Source: Simmondsia chinensis
Taxonomy: Eukaryota; Streptophyta; Magnoliopsida; Caryophyllales; Simmondsiaceae
Direction: 5' to 3'
NCBI GenBank assembly: GCA_018398585.1
Contig: JAGTTD010000002.1
Span: forward strand, 36,572,186-36,636,185
Length of the DNA stretch: 64,000 nt
Below the pieces are notes generated by a model. The model saw only the letters and a list, made by a program, of their open reading frames with translations. It was not told the DNA's origin and did no database searches. How positions within the stretch are numbered: the stretch's first letter is position 1; each line of letters begins with the position of its first letter. Positions 21,054 through 33,129 of the stretch are shown piece by piece. Position numbers and translations under genes: made by a program.

Positions 21054-23500
21054 ATGGAAAGGGAGGAACTCAGAGATGGAAAGGGAGGACAACACAGAGT
21101 GGTGCAAACAATATTCATCGACAATCTACTAGAGAATATGGACAACCACTGGCTGCGGAGGATATTCTCTAATCATGGAAGAGTAATAGATGCTTTTGTA
21201 CCATGGAAGAGAAGAAGCAAAAGGACAGGAAGATTCAGCTTCATTAGGTACAAAACAGTACAAGAAGCCAGAAGAGCCATTGATGAAGCTCAAGGAGTAT
21301 GGCTAGGAAATAGAAAATTGTTTGTTAACTGGGAGAAGTTCGAAAGAAGAAGGAAGGACAAGGACCAGCAAGAGAAACTAGGTGGCAGCAGGAGGTCCAT
21401 TTCGAAACCTACATGGAGGGATGGGAGACCGTATGCTCAAGTAGTGAATTACAATAGAGGTAACAGAGAAGAGATTGCTCAAGAAAGAGAACATCCTCAA
21501 GTCGAGCCGCAGAGTCAGAATCGAGACCATCCTCAGAAAATGAATGTTCAGTGGGCTGCTTCCAGGCTCTGTGGTCGCGGGGTTAATTGGATCCTTGCCC
21601 GCCTTTGTCTTTCAGCAACGGTTTACATCCTCTGGTACGAGCGTAACCTGAGGATCCAGCGCTCTCAGTCCAGGCCTTCTGCAGTTGTCACTGAGAAGAT
21701 CACAGGATTGGTTCGCAGCCGTCTCATTGCTGCTCCCACGCTTCGCGATGCCCATCGTCACTCACAGCTCTTGCAGGAGTGGGGGATTGAGCGCTAGCTT
21801 TGTTTTCGGTTTTTGGCTTTGTTCTTTTTGTTTGGCCTTGTTGGCTTTTGATTTCGTTGTTTTAGTTTCTCTCTTCGGATTGATTCTTTGATGAAAGCCT
21901 TGGGCCTTGGCTTGGGGTATGCCCCTCGTAGACTTGTACATATATTCTTTCACATATGATATTTTCACACTGACTTACCAAAAAAAAAAGGAAGAGAAGT
22001 TGGTGGAAAGGCTACGTAGAAGCTTAATTGTGGAGTCTGAAGTGGAGGTGAGTTTGGAGGTGTTGAAAGAAAAGATGGCAAGGAGGGGAGTTAGTGAGTA
22101 TGAATGTAGTACTTTGGGTGGGAGAACCTACCTTATCACTGTCTCCTCAGAAGATGGGAGAAATCCATTACTGGAACAAGAGTGGAGTCAGATAGGATTA
22201 ACTGGTATTAGGAAGTGGACCGAATTCGACAGGAACTTGAAAAGAATAGCATGAGTGGCATGTTATGGGGTACCCTTACATGGGTGGTCAGTTGAAAATT
22301 TCACTAATATTGCTAAGGAGTGGGGCAAAGTGCTCATAGTGGATGCTAAGTGTGAAAATTTATCCTCTTTCGAGGTCGGACATATTCTCGTTGAAACTGA
22401 GAGATGGGGACCCATTGAAGACATTGTTGTGCTATCACTAGGAAAATCATATCATATTATCCATGCATTCGAAGTTAGATAACTTGCATCGGGGAAATTC
22501 GCAGAATGGAGGGTCAAATTAAACAAGAAGGATGATATGCAGAACATTGCCCAAAAAACGAGGGGAAATGCAGAAAAGGGTCTAAGTCAAGGGAGTGATA
22601 AGCCTCAACAAGAATCACCGAAAGAGAATCAAAGCTCAGTGCAGACGCCAGAGAGGGTTACGAAAACCCCTGGAATACAGACAGAAACATCGCTGGTGAT
22701 AATGGAAGACCAAACGTTCGAAGCCAGTGGGGAGTCAAAACGTGGCGTGGGGATTTCCTCGAGATTGCCTACCAAAAATACAGCACGAAGTCTAAAAGGA
22801 ACTACACGTATTGCACAGGACAAAAGGTAAGAATCCATCATGTGTCAAGGGTTGTTAGTTGGGATGAGAGAGCACAAAGGAGATGATGTTGGGAATTCAA
22901 ATCATGGGTCAAAGGAACCATTAGTGGGGGCACTTGGGCCTTGTTTGGGCCCTAGTAATATTAAAAAGCCCTTATTCCTTGAGCCCAACCAAAGCCCCTT
23001 CCTAGATAAAGCTCCCCAAGGCTTAGCAATAGCAGTGAATAGCCCAGATAAGAATTGCCAGCCCAAATCTGATCATATGAAGACCCAGGAGAATATTTGT
23101 GTAGATTTAATTCAGACAACTGCAAGGAGGACTCAACAAAATCAAGTGATACTTTCCCTTTGGGTTTCGTAAACTTATTCGATGTCAACATCCAAGAAGA
23201 TGATGCTTTGAATAGTTTGAAAAGCCCTCGTGCCGAGCCAGGATGTCGAAGAGGAAAGCCTCTGAATAAGAGAAAAGGGAAAGCACTAGGTGATGACTCC
23301 TACTCATACTCATCAGAATCAAAAAGAGATCATGGCGACGATTCACTTATGAAGGAAGCAGAGAAGGTTTTGAGAACAAGGATAAAATCCAGATTGAAAT
23401 GGAAGGAAGATGGCCATCACCGTATTGAATCCTTCTTAAAAATGACCAAGTTTGCAAGCTTAACAGGGACAAGGAGAAAGAAGCGGAAGGGGAAGAATTG
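21054..23500 (+). pseudogene. LINE ORF1 (RRM-type RNA-binding protein), interrupted
   Basis: The N-terminal RRM is clear in the first 110 residues: QTIFIDNLLENMDNHWLRRI (RNP2 region) and GRFSFIRYKTVQEARRAI (RNP1 region). From 21549 the reading frame runs into a foreign LINE fragment and stops at 21795. After it, ORF1-like text resumes (SLEVLKEKMARRGVSEYECS, then LYGVPLHGWS-like text near 22265) with several stops. The C-terminal part is basic and rich in Ser and Lys, ending near 23500. In a complete element this protein would coat LINE RNA. Confidence 0.8.
21549..21988 (+). mobile_element. 5'-truncated LINE nested in LINE ORF1
   Basis: It encodes ARLCLSATVYILWYERNLRI and then LLQEWGIER, nearly the same as the end of the LINE at 30225-32281. 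A 3' UTR follows with the words ttggggtatgcc and cgtagacttgtacatat, then an A-run at about 21980. It is the last ~440 bp of that second LINE family. No clean target duplication was found. Confidence 0.85.
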
Positions 23501-23537
23501 AGTTGAATATGCAGCTAGGAGTTTCTCTCTATTTATC

Positions 23538-26500
23538 ATGAAGGTAATTGCATGGAATGTAAATGGTCTTAAGGCAGGGGCGAAGAAGAGGATGGTCAAG
23601 GATGTAATCCTTGAAAAAAGATCTCAGGTGATGAGTATCATCGAAACCAAGATGCAGCTTGTAGAACAAAGATTGGTGGATACACTGTGGGGTGAAGGGT
23701 TAGACAATTGGGATTTCGTTTGTGCATCTGAAGAAGGTGCTGGGGCTATACTACTTATTTGGGAGAAGGAAGCTTTCTCAGATGTATCAATTTATAAAGG
23801 GAGCTCTTGGATATTGCTTAGTTGCACCAGTAGCGAGATAGGGGTAATGTGCTCCATCTTCTGCATCTATGCTCTGTGTGATGGGAGGAGGCGGGCGGCG
23901 ATATGGAGGGAGATCGGAGAGATGGTATCTCACATCAACAATCCAATCCTTATCCTTGGAGACTTCAACGAAGTAATGAAGATAGAAGAAAGAAGAGGCA
24001 TGTTGAGGAATATTAGAGGAATGAAAGATCTTGCAGAGTTTGTTCAGGGCAATGCATTAATGGATCTACCATTAATAGGTAGGAAGTATACCTAGGCAAG
24101 GAAGGAGTCTATGAGCCGGATAGACAGAGCGGTCGTAAATTGTGCGTGGAATGAAGCTTTTCCAGAATCAAAAGTATGGGGACTCAAGAAGAAACTATCA
24201 GACCATTGCCCCCTCTACATTGAAACTGCCAGAGTAAACTGGGGCCCAATCCCATTTAGATCACTTGACTGTTGGTTGGACCATAATGGTTTTTCGGATG
24301 TTGTGCGTGACACTTGGGTTGAAAGTGAGGCTGCGGGAGTGGAACAAAACCGTATTTGGGGATGTGAACAGGGCAGTTGTTGATGCAGAAGGTAAATTGG
24401 AAGAAGCGGAAAAGAGAATGGAGGAGGAAGGCTTGAGTGAGGAGCTTATTAAGCAAATAGGGAGTCTTAAGACTGAAGTCTGGAAGGCTTACTTGAATAA
24501 AGAAAGGCTGTGGAAGCAAAAGTCAAGGTGTAGATGGATAAAGGAAGGAGATTGTAATACGAAATATTTCTTCACCCTTACAAAAGTAAGATACAGGAGG
24601 AATTATATGGGGGCACTGAAAGTGAATAGTGAAATAGTTCAAGACCCTGAGGTGATTAAGCTCCATACTCGAGATTACTTCAAGATGCTATACTCAAAAA
24701 CCCAAACGACTAAGGTGGACTTAGGGGACTTGAAGCTTGTGCAGGTGGACCCATCAGACAGAACTTGGTTAGAAGCCCCTATTAGTGTCGAAGAAATCAA
24801 GGCTGCAGTGTGGGCTTGCGATCCGTCTAAAGCCCCTAGTCGTGACGGTTTTAATTTCAGATTCATAAGAAGGTCATGGGGCATCATAGGGAGGGAGATA
24901 TCAAAGTCCGTGAAGGGCTTCTTCAGTACAGGCAGCCTTTCGAAAAATTTAAACGTTACTTGGATCACACTGATTCCGAAGAAAGACGGAGCTATGGACT
25001 TACAAGATTTTAGACCTATAAGTAAAGTGAATTGTCTATATAAAATCATATCCAAAATCCTATCAAAGAGGCTTGCGAAAGTGTTACCCAAACTAGTTGG
25101 TGACTCCCAATTGGCTTTCATTAAGGAGAGACAGATTCTAGACGGAGTGTTGATTGCCAATGAAATAGTCCAATGGGTGAAGAAGCAGAAAGAGGACGGG
25201 GTACTTCTCAAGCTCGATTTTCAGAAGGCATATGACTCAGTGGATTGGAATTTTATGGATGAAATTCAGAAATATATGGGCTTCGGTGAGAAGTGGAGAA
25301 GATGGATTCGTTAATGTGTGTCCACAACATCAGCTTTGGTCTTAGTAAACGGATCCCTAACCTGGCCATTCCAAATGGAAAGGGGTGACAAGGCGACCTT
25401 CTCTCCCCTTTCTTATTTTTGCTGGTCGTTGAGGTGCTGCGTAAAATGTTGATCAATGTGGAATCCAATGGCCTTATAAAAGGTATCTCAGTTGGAAAAG
25501 GTAATCTACAGATCTCACATTTACAATTCGCGGATGACACTCTTGTCTTTTGCCGAGCTAGTGGAAGAATGCTAAAGAATATTAGAAGATTACTAATCAG
25601 CTTTGAATTGGTATTGGGTCTCTCCGTCAACAATCAAAAATCATACTTGGCTGTATTTGGTCGAAGCTCACAATGGGCTCGTGAAGCGGCTGCGGACATG
25701 GGTTGTGCTATGGCTTCACTTCCAATGAAGTATTTGGGTCTCCCTCTAGGCTCAAATCCGCAAAAATATAGTACGCGGAGTCCGTTGATCAAAAAAATAG
25801 AAGATAAGTTGGTGGGTTGGAAGGCTAAAACTCTCTCAAGAGCCGGAAGATTGACATTGATTAAAGTGGTGTTGAATAACCTTCCTTTATATTACCTCTC
25901 TCTGTTCAAGATGCCAAAGAAAGTAGCAAGGAAGATTATCTCCCTACAAAGTAGATTCTTTTGGAGTGTTAATATGGATAAGAGAGGAATAGCACTTGTT
26001 AAATGGGATATTATTCAAAAACCAAAAGAGCTCCGAGGACTAGGAGTGGGAAATATCATGGAAAAAAAAATGTGGCTTTGCTCTTCAAATGGTGATGGAG
26101 ATTCTCAGACGACTATCAACTCCTATGGAAAAAAGTGATTTTGAGTGTTTATGATATCCCGACAAATAGATGCTTTGTTAATCTAGAGGGGACGGCCTCT
26201 AAAGGGATATGGGGGTCTATTTGTAGAATCAAAGACAGTAGCACTGACATTGCTCATACGATAGAAAACGGGGTTGCAGTGGTAGTAGGAAATGGGCTTA
26301 AAACAAAATTTTGGAGTGACGTGTGGGTGGGACAATCTCCCCTTGGTATCCTATTTCCAAGACTTCACACCTTGTTAGAGCAACAGAAGCATGTGTAGCA
26401 GAAATGGGAGTATGGGATGGACTTACTTGGAACTGGAACTTCATTTGGAGAAGACGTCTTTTCCAATATGAAGAAGTGTTGAAGAGCGATCTGGTAGCAA

Positions 26501-27577
26501 CATTGGGACTTGTTTTCTTATGCCCGGACCGATAGAATCTGGTGGAGATTTTATACGAGAGGGGAATATTTGGCAAAGTCGTTTGTAATGCCGTAAAGAG
26601 GGGTCACAACAATTGTGCCCCGAATGTCATAAAAGGTGTGTGGAGAGGGTACGCTCCTCCGAAAGCAGAGCTACTCGTATGGTTGGTGTTGCTAAAGAGA
26701 ATTAACACAAGAAGCAGGCTAGCAAGGCTAGGTATTATTGATATAACAAATGCAAAATGCCCCCTGTGTGAAGAGATTGAAGAAACAATAGAATATCTAT
26801 TTGGGCAGTGCAGATGTGTTTGGCTACTATGGATGGAGTTATGCAATTGGTGAAATATACCTCTTATTCTTAGTAGGGATATTTACAGTTGGTTCGAGGT
26901 TTGGCAAAGTGTTCCACTCTATAACTTACAGAAGAAGATCTAGGTTACCTTATTTTTTTGTGGTGATTTGGTCGATTTGGAACTATAGGAACGAGATTGT
27001 TTTCAAAGCAAAAAGAACGACGGTGGCAGAATTGGTGGAAATAGTAAAGTGTAGACTTGTTTTTTGGATGTTGGCATGGTTTGAGGGCACTCCCTACTCA
27101 AGGGAAATTATGGCGGCAAATTTGACTAATATCCAGGCTTGGTCGACTAAGCTTTCTTCTCGACTGAAGGTGTTATGGAAGCCACCGAGCAAAGGAGTTC
27201 TAAAGTGGAACACAGATGGATCTTCTTTAGGGAAGCTGGGACTGTCAGGCATAGATGGAGCATTGAGAGACGACAAGGACCGATTTATAGCTATTTTCTC
27301 AATGGCGGTAGGGATTATGGAATCTAACCAGGCAGAGGTTGAAGCTATTTGCTCTGCTTTGGAGCTCTTGGCAAGGAGAGAACTACCGAGGGTGTTCGAC
27401 TTAGAGGTGGAATCCAACTCATCGAATACAATATCGTGGATCAACGATGATACAAGTAGGCCATGGAAACTCAATTTTTTGCTTAATAAAATTGATGCCT
27501 TAAAACAATCCTTTCGGTCTATATCCTTTGGTCATGCGAGAAGAGAAGCAAATCACCATGCGGACACATTAGCATAA
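23538..27577 (+). pseudogene. LINE ORF2: endonuclease, reverse transcriptase, RNase H
   Basis: In order: endonuclease from ATG 23538 (MKVIAWNVNGL, GDFNEVM) with a TAG stop at 24093-24095, then SDHCPLY in another frame. The RT has KLDFQKAYDSVDW and, after a stop at 25312-25314 and a shift, the catalytic QFADD at about 25524-25538. Thumb-like text follows (KYLGLPLGSNPQKY, LSRAGRLTLIKVVLNNLP). The zf-RVT is at 26542-26853 (APPKAELLVWLVLLKRINTR, CPLCEEIEET). RNase H is at about 27180-27577, with WNTDGSS, NQAEVEAI and HARREANHHADTLA. At least four frame breaks make it non-functional. TAA stop of the last part at 27575-27577. Confidence 0.9.
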
Positions 27578-27891
27578 AATAGAGTTTATAGGTCCAACCC
27601 ACTTGTAGTTTGGCTTGGGGAGTAATGGTTGTAGTAGCTGCTGGAAGTGTTGTTTTTGGTGTAGGAGTGCAGTGTGCAGAACCGTAGGTGTAATGCAGTG
27701 GGAGTTTTTTGCAATGTCTAGTTCTAACAATTGTTTTAGGCTTTTATTTGTTGGGGTGGGTTGTAATGACTATTGCAGCTCAAGTTAGTTTTCTATTTGT
27801 TTTACTTTTGGTCTTGGTTGTTGATTGATGACTTTGTACTTTGCTATTATGAAATGAAAGATCCAATTATCAAAAAAATCAAATATTCATT

Positions 27892-28102
27892 TCGTTACAC
27901 CCCTGGCTGCAGCTTGACTGCATCTCATTGTCGCTTGATCTTTTATTGCAAGTCATTGGTATTTAAATAACAAAGAAGGTGGGTTGTGTACAGTAGGAAA
28001 CTATCAGGTATATGAGGCCTTGTCATTTGTCATCCGGATATTTCTAACATTTTAATGTATAAATCCGGATATTTCTAACATTTTAATATATATATATATA
28101 TA
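27892..28102. repeat. Spacer with short tandem duplication and (AT)n
   Basis: No gene. The unit ccggatatttctaacatttt occurs twice in tandem (about 28036-28085), followed by an (AT)n run at 28085-28105. Confidence 0.7.
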
Positions 28103-28352
28103 TATTTAGAATCTAAGCTAGGCAATTCAAATAATGTGTCAGATTCAACTCAATTTGAAAATATTCAAATTCCAGAAGAACCAACCTCAAATGACAAATT
28201 TCTTCAATTGATAGAAAGAATCGAATACCAAAAATAGTATATCCATATAACGCTTCATATTTCAAAAGATTTTAAAATTCAAACTCAAGCCCTGTTAAAT
28301 TCAGGTGCAGATCTCAATTGTATTCAAGAAAGTCTCATTCCCTCAAAATTTT
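28103..28352 (+). pseudogene. Endogenous pararetrovirus-like protease fragment (plus strand)
   Basis: The plus strand encodes the same protein segment as the minus-strand block near 33400-33660, about 90 percent alike by eye. It has a TAG stop at 28235-28237 and the retropepsin motif reads Asn-Ser-Gly where Asp-Ser-Gly is expected. The coding text stops at 28352 within cattccctcaaaatttt and resumes at 36199 after the same 17 bases. So the 7.85 kb in between interrupts it. Confidence 0.75.
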
Positions 28353-28379
28353 TCCTTTTAAATTCTTCAGGGAACTCCT

Positions 28380-28900
28380 CGGTCAAGAACTCCTCAGGGA
28401 GACAGAAGAAGATGAGAAAGAGGGAATTTATTAAAATTTATAGATAGATTACAGACATAAGATTGAAATATAGAAATTGAAATTACAGATTGAAAGCTGA
28501 AACTTACAGAGTATTGTAATTGAAGACTTGAATACATATCACAAGTTTACAAGAGAAAGGAAAGAAAGAAAACTTTTGTGATTTTGTTTAGCTCTCTTGA
28601 TTTTTCTCTGTAATTGGACCTGCTCTTGAATGAATCACTGAATGCTCCTTATATAGCCTTCAGAATTGAAGCGGATTTGAAAATTTTTGAAGTCCAGAAC
28701 ACTTGGCCTTGAATAATTGTACGATCAACAGTTGATTGAATTATTGCAACAGTAACTGGACAGCTCATCGTACTTGCTACAGTAATTGACCTTGCAACAT
28801 TGACTTGTCTGGGAATTAAATCAGCTGCTTTTGAATTATTGAAGGGTTCTGCGTCATTGCTTGCGTCATGTTGAATTATTGAAGGAAATTGAATGGATCA
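28380..28900 (-). promoter_or_regulatory. Pararetrovirus-type promoter block: as-1, TATA, poly(A) signal
   Basis: On the minus strand, in order: an as-1-like pair of TGACG motifs (tgacgcaagcaatgacgca, 28850-28868), a TATA box in ggctatataagg (TATATAAG at 28648-28655), then AATAAA at 28427-28432, about 220 bp after the TATA box. A TATA box followed shortly by a poly(A) signal is the layout of a caulimovirid genomic promoter and terminal redundancy. The as-1 to TATA spacing, near 195 bp, is longer than in the 35S promoter. Activity is untested. Confidence 0.65.
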
Positions 28901-28972
28901 GTCTAAGATGAGCTGGCGTCATCACTATCGTCATCGTCAGTTGAATCTTGAATTTGTTGAATTAGGGACGTA

Positions 28973-30212
28973 TCAACATATTGATGTTGCGCATTTCTTC
29001 TTCATGAATGGCCTGTTCTTCTGTTTTGAGTTCTTCGTATTGTTGAAGTAAATAGGTTTGGTTTGTATTTTTGAGAAAAGGAACATCAAAATTCTTACTG
29101 AAAGAACAAATTTTTTGAATGAAATCTTCGGCGATAAGAAAAGTTTTGATGATTCCGTCATTAGTTGAAAAAGCTTGAGGATGGAGATCGAAAGCTAGTT
29201 GTTTGGCTCTCTAGTGATTGATTTGTGAGGAAAGAGCTTTGTTAGTGCATAGGTAAGGTTCATCAGAAGGACATAACATATGTCGTACTATTGAGTCATA
29301 AATAAGGATCCTGTGTTGGCTGGGATTGGTATAGATTCCAGTAAACTCAGGAGGTTTTGATTCAATAAGGATTTCAGTTGAGGCGATCTTATCTTTGAAA
29401 TGTTCTTTGATAATATAGGCAAGTTTTCTTCCAAATTGAGCGGCCTGATCTGGATTGGTGATTATTACTTGAAGTAGAAATCCGCAGTCTAGCAAATATT
29501 GAGGAGTAAGAATAATTTCTTTGCCTTCATGCAGGATTGTCATGGGTTGATAGATCTCTAAGTCTAAGCAGACTCGGGCAATTGAGTAAGTAAGGTGACA
29601 TGGGCAATCATTCCTGGGGAAACGTAAGTTTTGACAATTTGGAGTTAACTTGCATTCCGCAGGATAGCCATATTGAGCGACCCATTGAAAAGTAAGTCCA
29701 GGGATTAAGACATTGTGGATTGAAAGATCTTGGAGAAAATTTTGACTTTTGATAAGGGTTTTGAAATTACTACATTGAGTGACCCGAGAAATTTTTGAAG
29801 CAATATCTTGAGGAAAGTGGCAAAGGAATTTTTCAGGAAAAAAGAAAATTCTGGATTTGAGAAATTCGTATGTTGAAGACATAGTACAACAGTTTGGCAA
29901 GTTGGATTGATAATTGATCTGATTTTGGAAGACAGAGAGTTGTTTTCTAAGGTTGACGCATTCTTTGTCCTTTTGTTGAAGTTGAACTTGAAGAGATTGA
30001 AATTCTGAGTTTTGAGCGTGCTGAATGGATGAGTGATCTTGAGATATTGGAGTTTGAGAAATTTTTTGAGAAGAGGCTGTGTTTGAAGATTTGAGTAGTA
30101 ATGGGCTAGTTAAAGGGATGGTGAAATTTTGGGAAAGAACCAAGGGTTGTTTTTGTTTTGAAAGGGGTTTTGGAATTCTTTCTTTGCTTTGAGAACATAA
30201 TTGTTTGACCAT
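28973..30212 (-). CDS. Unidentified protein of pararetrovirus-like element (333 aa ORF)
   Basis: An open frame of 333 codons runs from ATG 30212 to the stop at 29211, and a second short frame continues to 28973. The N-terminal third is rich in Ser, Gln and Lys, then a coiled-coil-like stretch (LQVQLQQKDKECVNLRKQL) follows. The remainder is a Cys-containing globular-looking domain. I do not recognise the family. It lies just upstream of the as-1/TATA block on the same strand, where caulimovirids often keep their last ORF. The ORF start is 13 bp from the LINE junction, so the true N-terminus may lie beyond it. Confidence 0.5.
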
Positions 30213-30224
30213 TTTATTTTGAAT

Positions 30225-32281
30225 TTTCGGACCAACGAGATTGGATGATGCTGTTCAAACAGGGGGATCCTCTCTCTCCCTATCTTTGGTATGGGTGCGG
30301 GAGTGTCTTTCCACAGCCAGATTCTCAGTCGCCATTAATGGCGAGCTTCAAGGTTTCTTTGGCACGAGCTGGGGTATCAGACAGGGGGATCCTCTCTCTC
30401 CCTATCTTTTCGTCATCGCCATGGAGGGCCTTCGGGGCCTGCTTTGTAGTGCCACTACTGACCCGCGATTTCGTTTTCACCGTCAATGTGATCGCACCCA
30501 CCTCACTCACCTTTACTTTGCTGACGATTTGATGATCTTTAGTGAAGCCGATGAGGGTAGTGTCTCAGTCATCCGTGAGACGCTGGATTATTTTGCCGTT
30601 CTTTTAGGGCTGTCCTCGAATGCGGCTAAGAGTACTGTCTTCGTGTCTGGGGTTGATCCTGAGTTTCAGCAGTCTATTGCAGACAGTCTGGGTTTCAGAT
30701 TGGGGCAGTGTCCGGTCAGATATCTTGGGGTGCCGCTTTTATCGTCGAGGCTTCAATTCATCCACTGTAAGCCTCTTTTGGACCGTATCCTTTCTCGCAT
30801 CCAGCTTTGGACTTCTCGAGCTTTATCTTATGCCGGGAGACTGCAGCTTATTTGATCGGTCCTCTTCTCTATCCAGGTCTTTTGGACATCCGTCTTCCTT
30901 CTTTCGAAGGCAATCATCCAGAAGATTGAGTCGACTCTTGCTGCCTTCCTCTGGAAAGGCACTTCGCTGGCCCCGGGGGGGGGGGGGGGGGGCGAAGGTC
31001 GCCTGGAGACACTTATGTTATCCTCATCGAGACGGTGGCCTCGGGCTTCAATGCTTGACTGAGTGGAACCAGGCTTCTCTTATGAAGCACATCTGGGTCC
31101 TACTCACAGATCGTGATTCCCTCTGGCCTCGGTGGATTCATGCCAACTGACTTCGAGGGAGGAGCGTCTGGGAGATTAAGGCCAAGGGATCGATTCCTTG
31201 GTCTTGGAGGAGTATCCTCGGTGTTCGGCCCCTTTGTGACACGGCTTTTAGGCACGTAATTGGTGATGGTCGAGATACTGCTCTTTGGGCTGATTATTGG
31301 CTTCCGTGCTGGCGACTCGCGGGGCGGTTCTCACACCGCATCTTGCACTCCACTGGTCATCTCTGGGGCTCTCGAGTATCAGATATTATTGATGGTGAGG
31401 AGTGGAGGTTCCCTCAGGATAGGGTTGAGCTGCTACCTTTCTGGCGTTTGTTGATTTTAGGCCCCGGCCGGATCTTGCAAATAGTGTCAGGTGGATGGGT
31501 GACCGATCCGGCATCTTCACCACTAGATCAGCTTGGGAGATGATCCGCAGTAGGAGGGAGGAGGACTTCCTCCACCATCTCCTTTGGTTCCAGTTGCATG
31601 TTCCGAGGCATTCCTTTATTCTATGGCTTGCCTCCCGTGAGCGACTTTGGACCCGTGACAGATTGCTCAAGCATCGGGCTACTAGCATCCAGACTTCATG
31701 TGTGCTGTGCGGTTCGGATGATGAGTCGCACATCCACCTTTTCTTTGCCTGCCGCTTCTCTGCTTCTGTTTGGTCTCGGGTGTCCTTGCGCACCTCCATT
31801 GCTTGGCCCGCACTTCCTTGGCGTGAGCTTGTTGAGTGGGCTTCTTCTCAGCTCCATGGCCGTGAGGTGGACCGCATCCTCGCCCGCCTTTGCTTCTCTG
31901 CGACGATCTACATCCTCTGGTACGAGCGTAACCTGAGGATTCAGCGTTCTCAGTCCAGACCTTTTGCTGCTGTCATCGAGGAGATCACAGGTTTGGTTCG
32001 CAGCCGTCTCATTGCTGCTCCTACGCTCCATGGTGCTCATCGCCACACTTAGCTTCTGCAGGAGTGGGGGATTGAGCGTTAGTTTTGTTTGGCTTTCGCT
32101 TTGTTTTCTTTGATTGGTCATGTTGACCTTTGATGCTTTTAGCTTTGTTTGGTTTCATTCTTTTATTCTTTGATGTAGGCCTCTTTGGCCATGACTTGGG
32201 GTATGCCACTCGTAGACTTGTACATATATTTTTTTATATATGGTATTCCTCACTAACTTACCAAAAAAAAAAAAAATAAAT
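30225..32281 (+). mobile_element. 5'-truncated L1-type LINE inserted in pararetrovirus cluster
   Basis: It encodes RT from GIRQGDPLSPYLFVIAMEGL through YFADD (30514-30528) and a thumb (VRYLGVPLLSSRLQF), then frameshifted zf-RVT (VPRHSFILWLASRERLW, SDDESHIHLFFACRF) and a short C-terminus ending LLQEWGIER. The 3' UTR and an A-run (about 32262-32275) follow. It splits minus-strand coding text that lies on either side. Unusually, 29 bp around cagggggatcctctctctcc occur twice near the 5' end (30259-30287 and 30381-30409). Confidence 0.85.
30241..32090 (+). pseudogene. LINE ORF2 fragment: RT, zf-RVT, C-terminus
   Basis: RT starts in motif 4-like sequence and runs to a TGA at 30853-30855. A poly-G run of 18 at about 30976-30993 lies in the next part, then the frame changes at least twice before the zf-RVT region at 31495-32052. 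There is no RNase H domain, unlike the LINE at 21017-27877, so the two belong to different lineages. Confidence 0.85.
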
Positions 32282-32317
32282 AAAGATCTGAGAAGTACCA
32301 TATGACTAGCATAATAT

Positions 32318-33073
32318 TCATGGTATTTGAAAATTTGAATGAAATTTTAAAATTGTTTGAATAGGATCATCATTTGAATTTTTTGAATATGTGTTGAATA
32401 AATCTTTAATTTGAGTTGGGAAGATATCAATAGTGCTACCGAAGAGGCGCCACCATTCATAAAACCACAGGGAAAATTTTGAAAGATTGCTTTTGATTTT
32501 GAAAAACCATATATGGTCAAATGGCTTAAGTAGAAAGGTTCTGACCCAAGCCATTTTATAATCTTGATAATTGTATCCTGATGGACTGAATTGGCTTGAG
32601 AAGTGAGAAAATTGTTTTGAGACCCAAGGAAGGATAAATTCCTATGGTTCTAAAATATCTAAAATTTTGCAAGTAGAGTATTGAATTTGTCCATCAATTT
32701 GAGAATGTTGAATGTGAACGGATCTTGAATGGAGTAATATAAACTCATAATATTTTTGAGTTTTTTTAATATCCTCAGGGAGCCAATGGAAAAATTTTGG
32801 AAATGTTGAATCAACAGACTTTTGAATTTGTTTTAATGAAAGAGGTTTGTAATGATTTGTTAAGTAAAGATGCTCCATTTGGGGTTTTGTAAAATATTGA
32901 TCTGCGTAGTCTGAGGTAGAAGCAGCTTCTTCTAACGATTGAACTTTTCCTTTTCCTTTGTGGGTTATCATAGCCTGCAAAAGAGGAGTTAGAAATTTTC
33001 TCTGAAAAAGGAATTGAAGAAGATACCTTTTTGTATTTCTCAGGGCGTTTGGGAGACCAGAGGTTTGAACCAA
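32318..33073 (-). pseudogene. Pararetrovirus-like polyprotein segment, broken
   Basis: Two minus-strand frames, 33073-32642 and 32554-32318, are separated by stops. The first contains FFHWLPEDIKKTQKYYEFI; the second contains DHIWFFKIKSNLSKFSLWF followed by a Trp-rich stretch. I have seen these word patterns in plant polyproteins related to endogenous pararetroviruses, but I cannot assign a domain. The segment is cut at its 3' side by the LINE at 30225-32281. Confidence 0.5.
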
Positions 33074-33129
33074 TTGAAGTTTTTGATATTTTTGTTGAGT
33101 TTGTATCAGATTTATTTGTTTGAATATTG

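Larger units (their letters stand above)
21017..27877 (+). mobile_element. Full-length L1-type LINE, decayed
   Basis: The element is about 6.86 kb and bounded by a 14-bp TSD, atcaaatattcatt, at 21003-21016 and 27878-27891. It ends in a short A-run. It carries ORF1 with an RRM domain, and ORF2 with apurinic endonuclease, reverse transcriptase, zf-RVT and a C-terminal RNase H, the layout of many plant L1 lineages. Frames are broken by stops and shifts, and ORF1 holds a nested fragment of another LINE (21549-21988). Confidence 0.92.
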
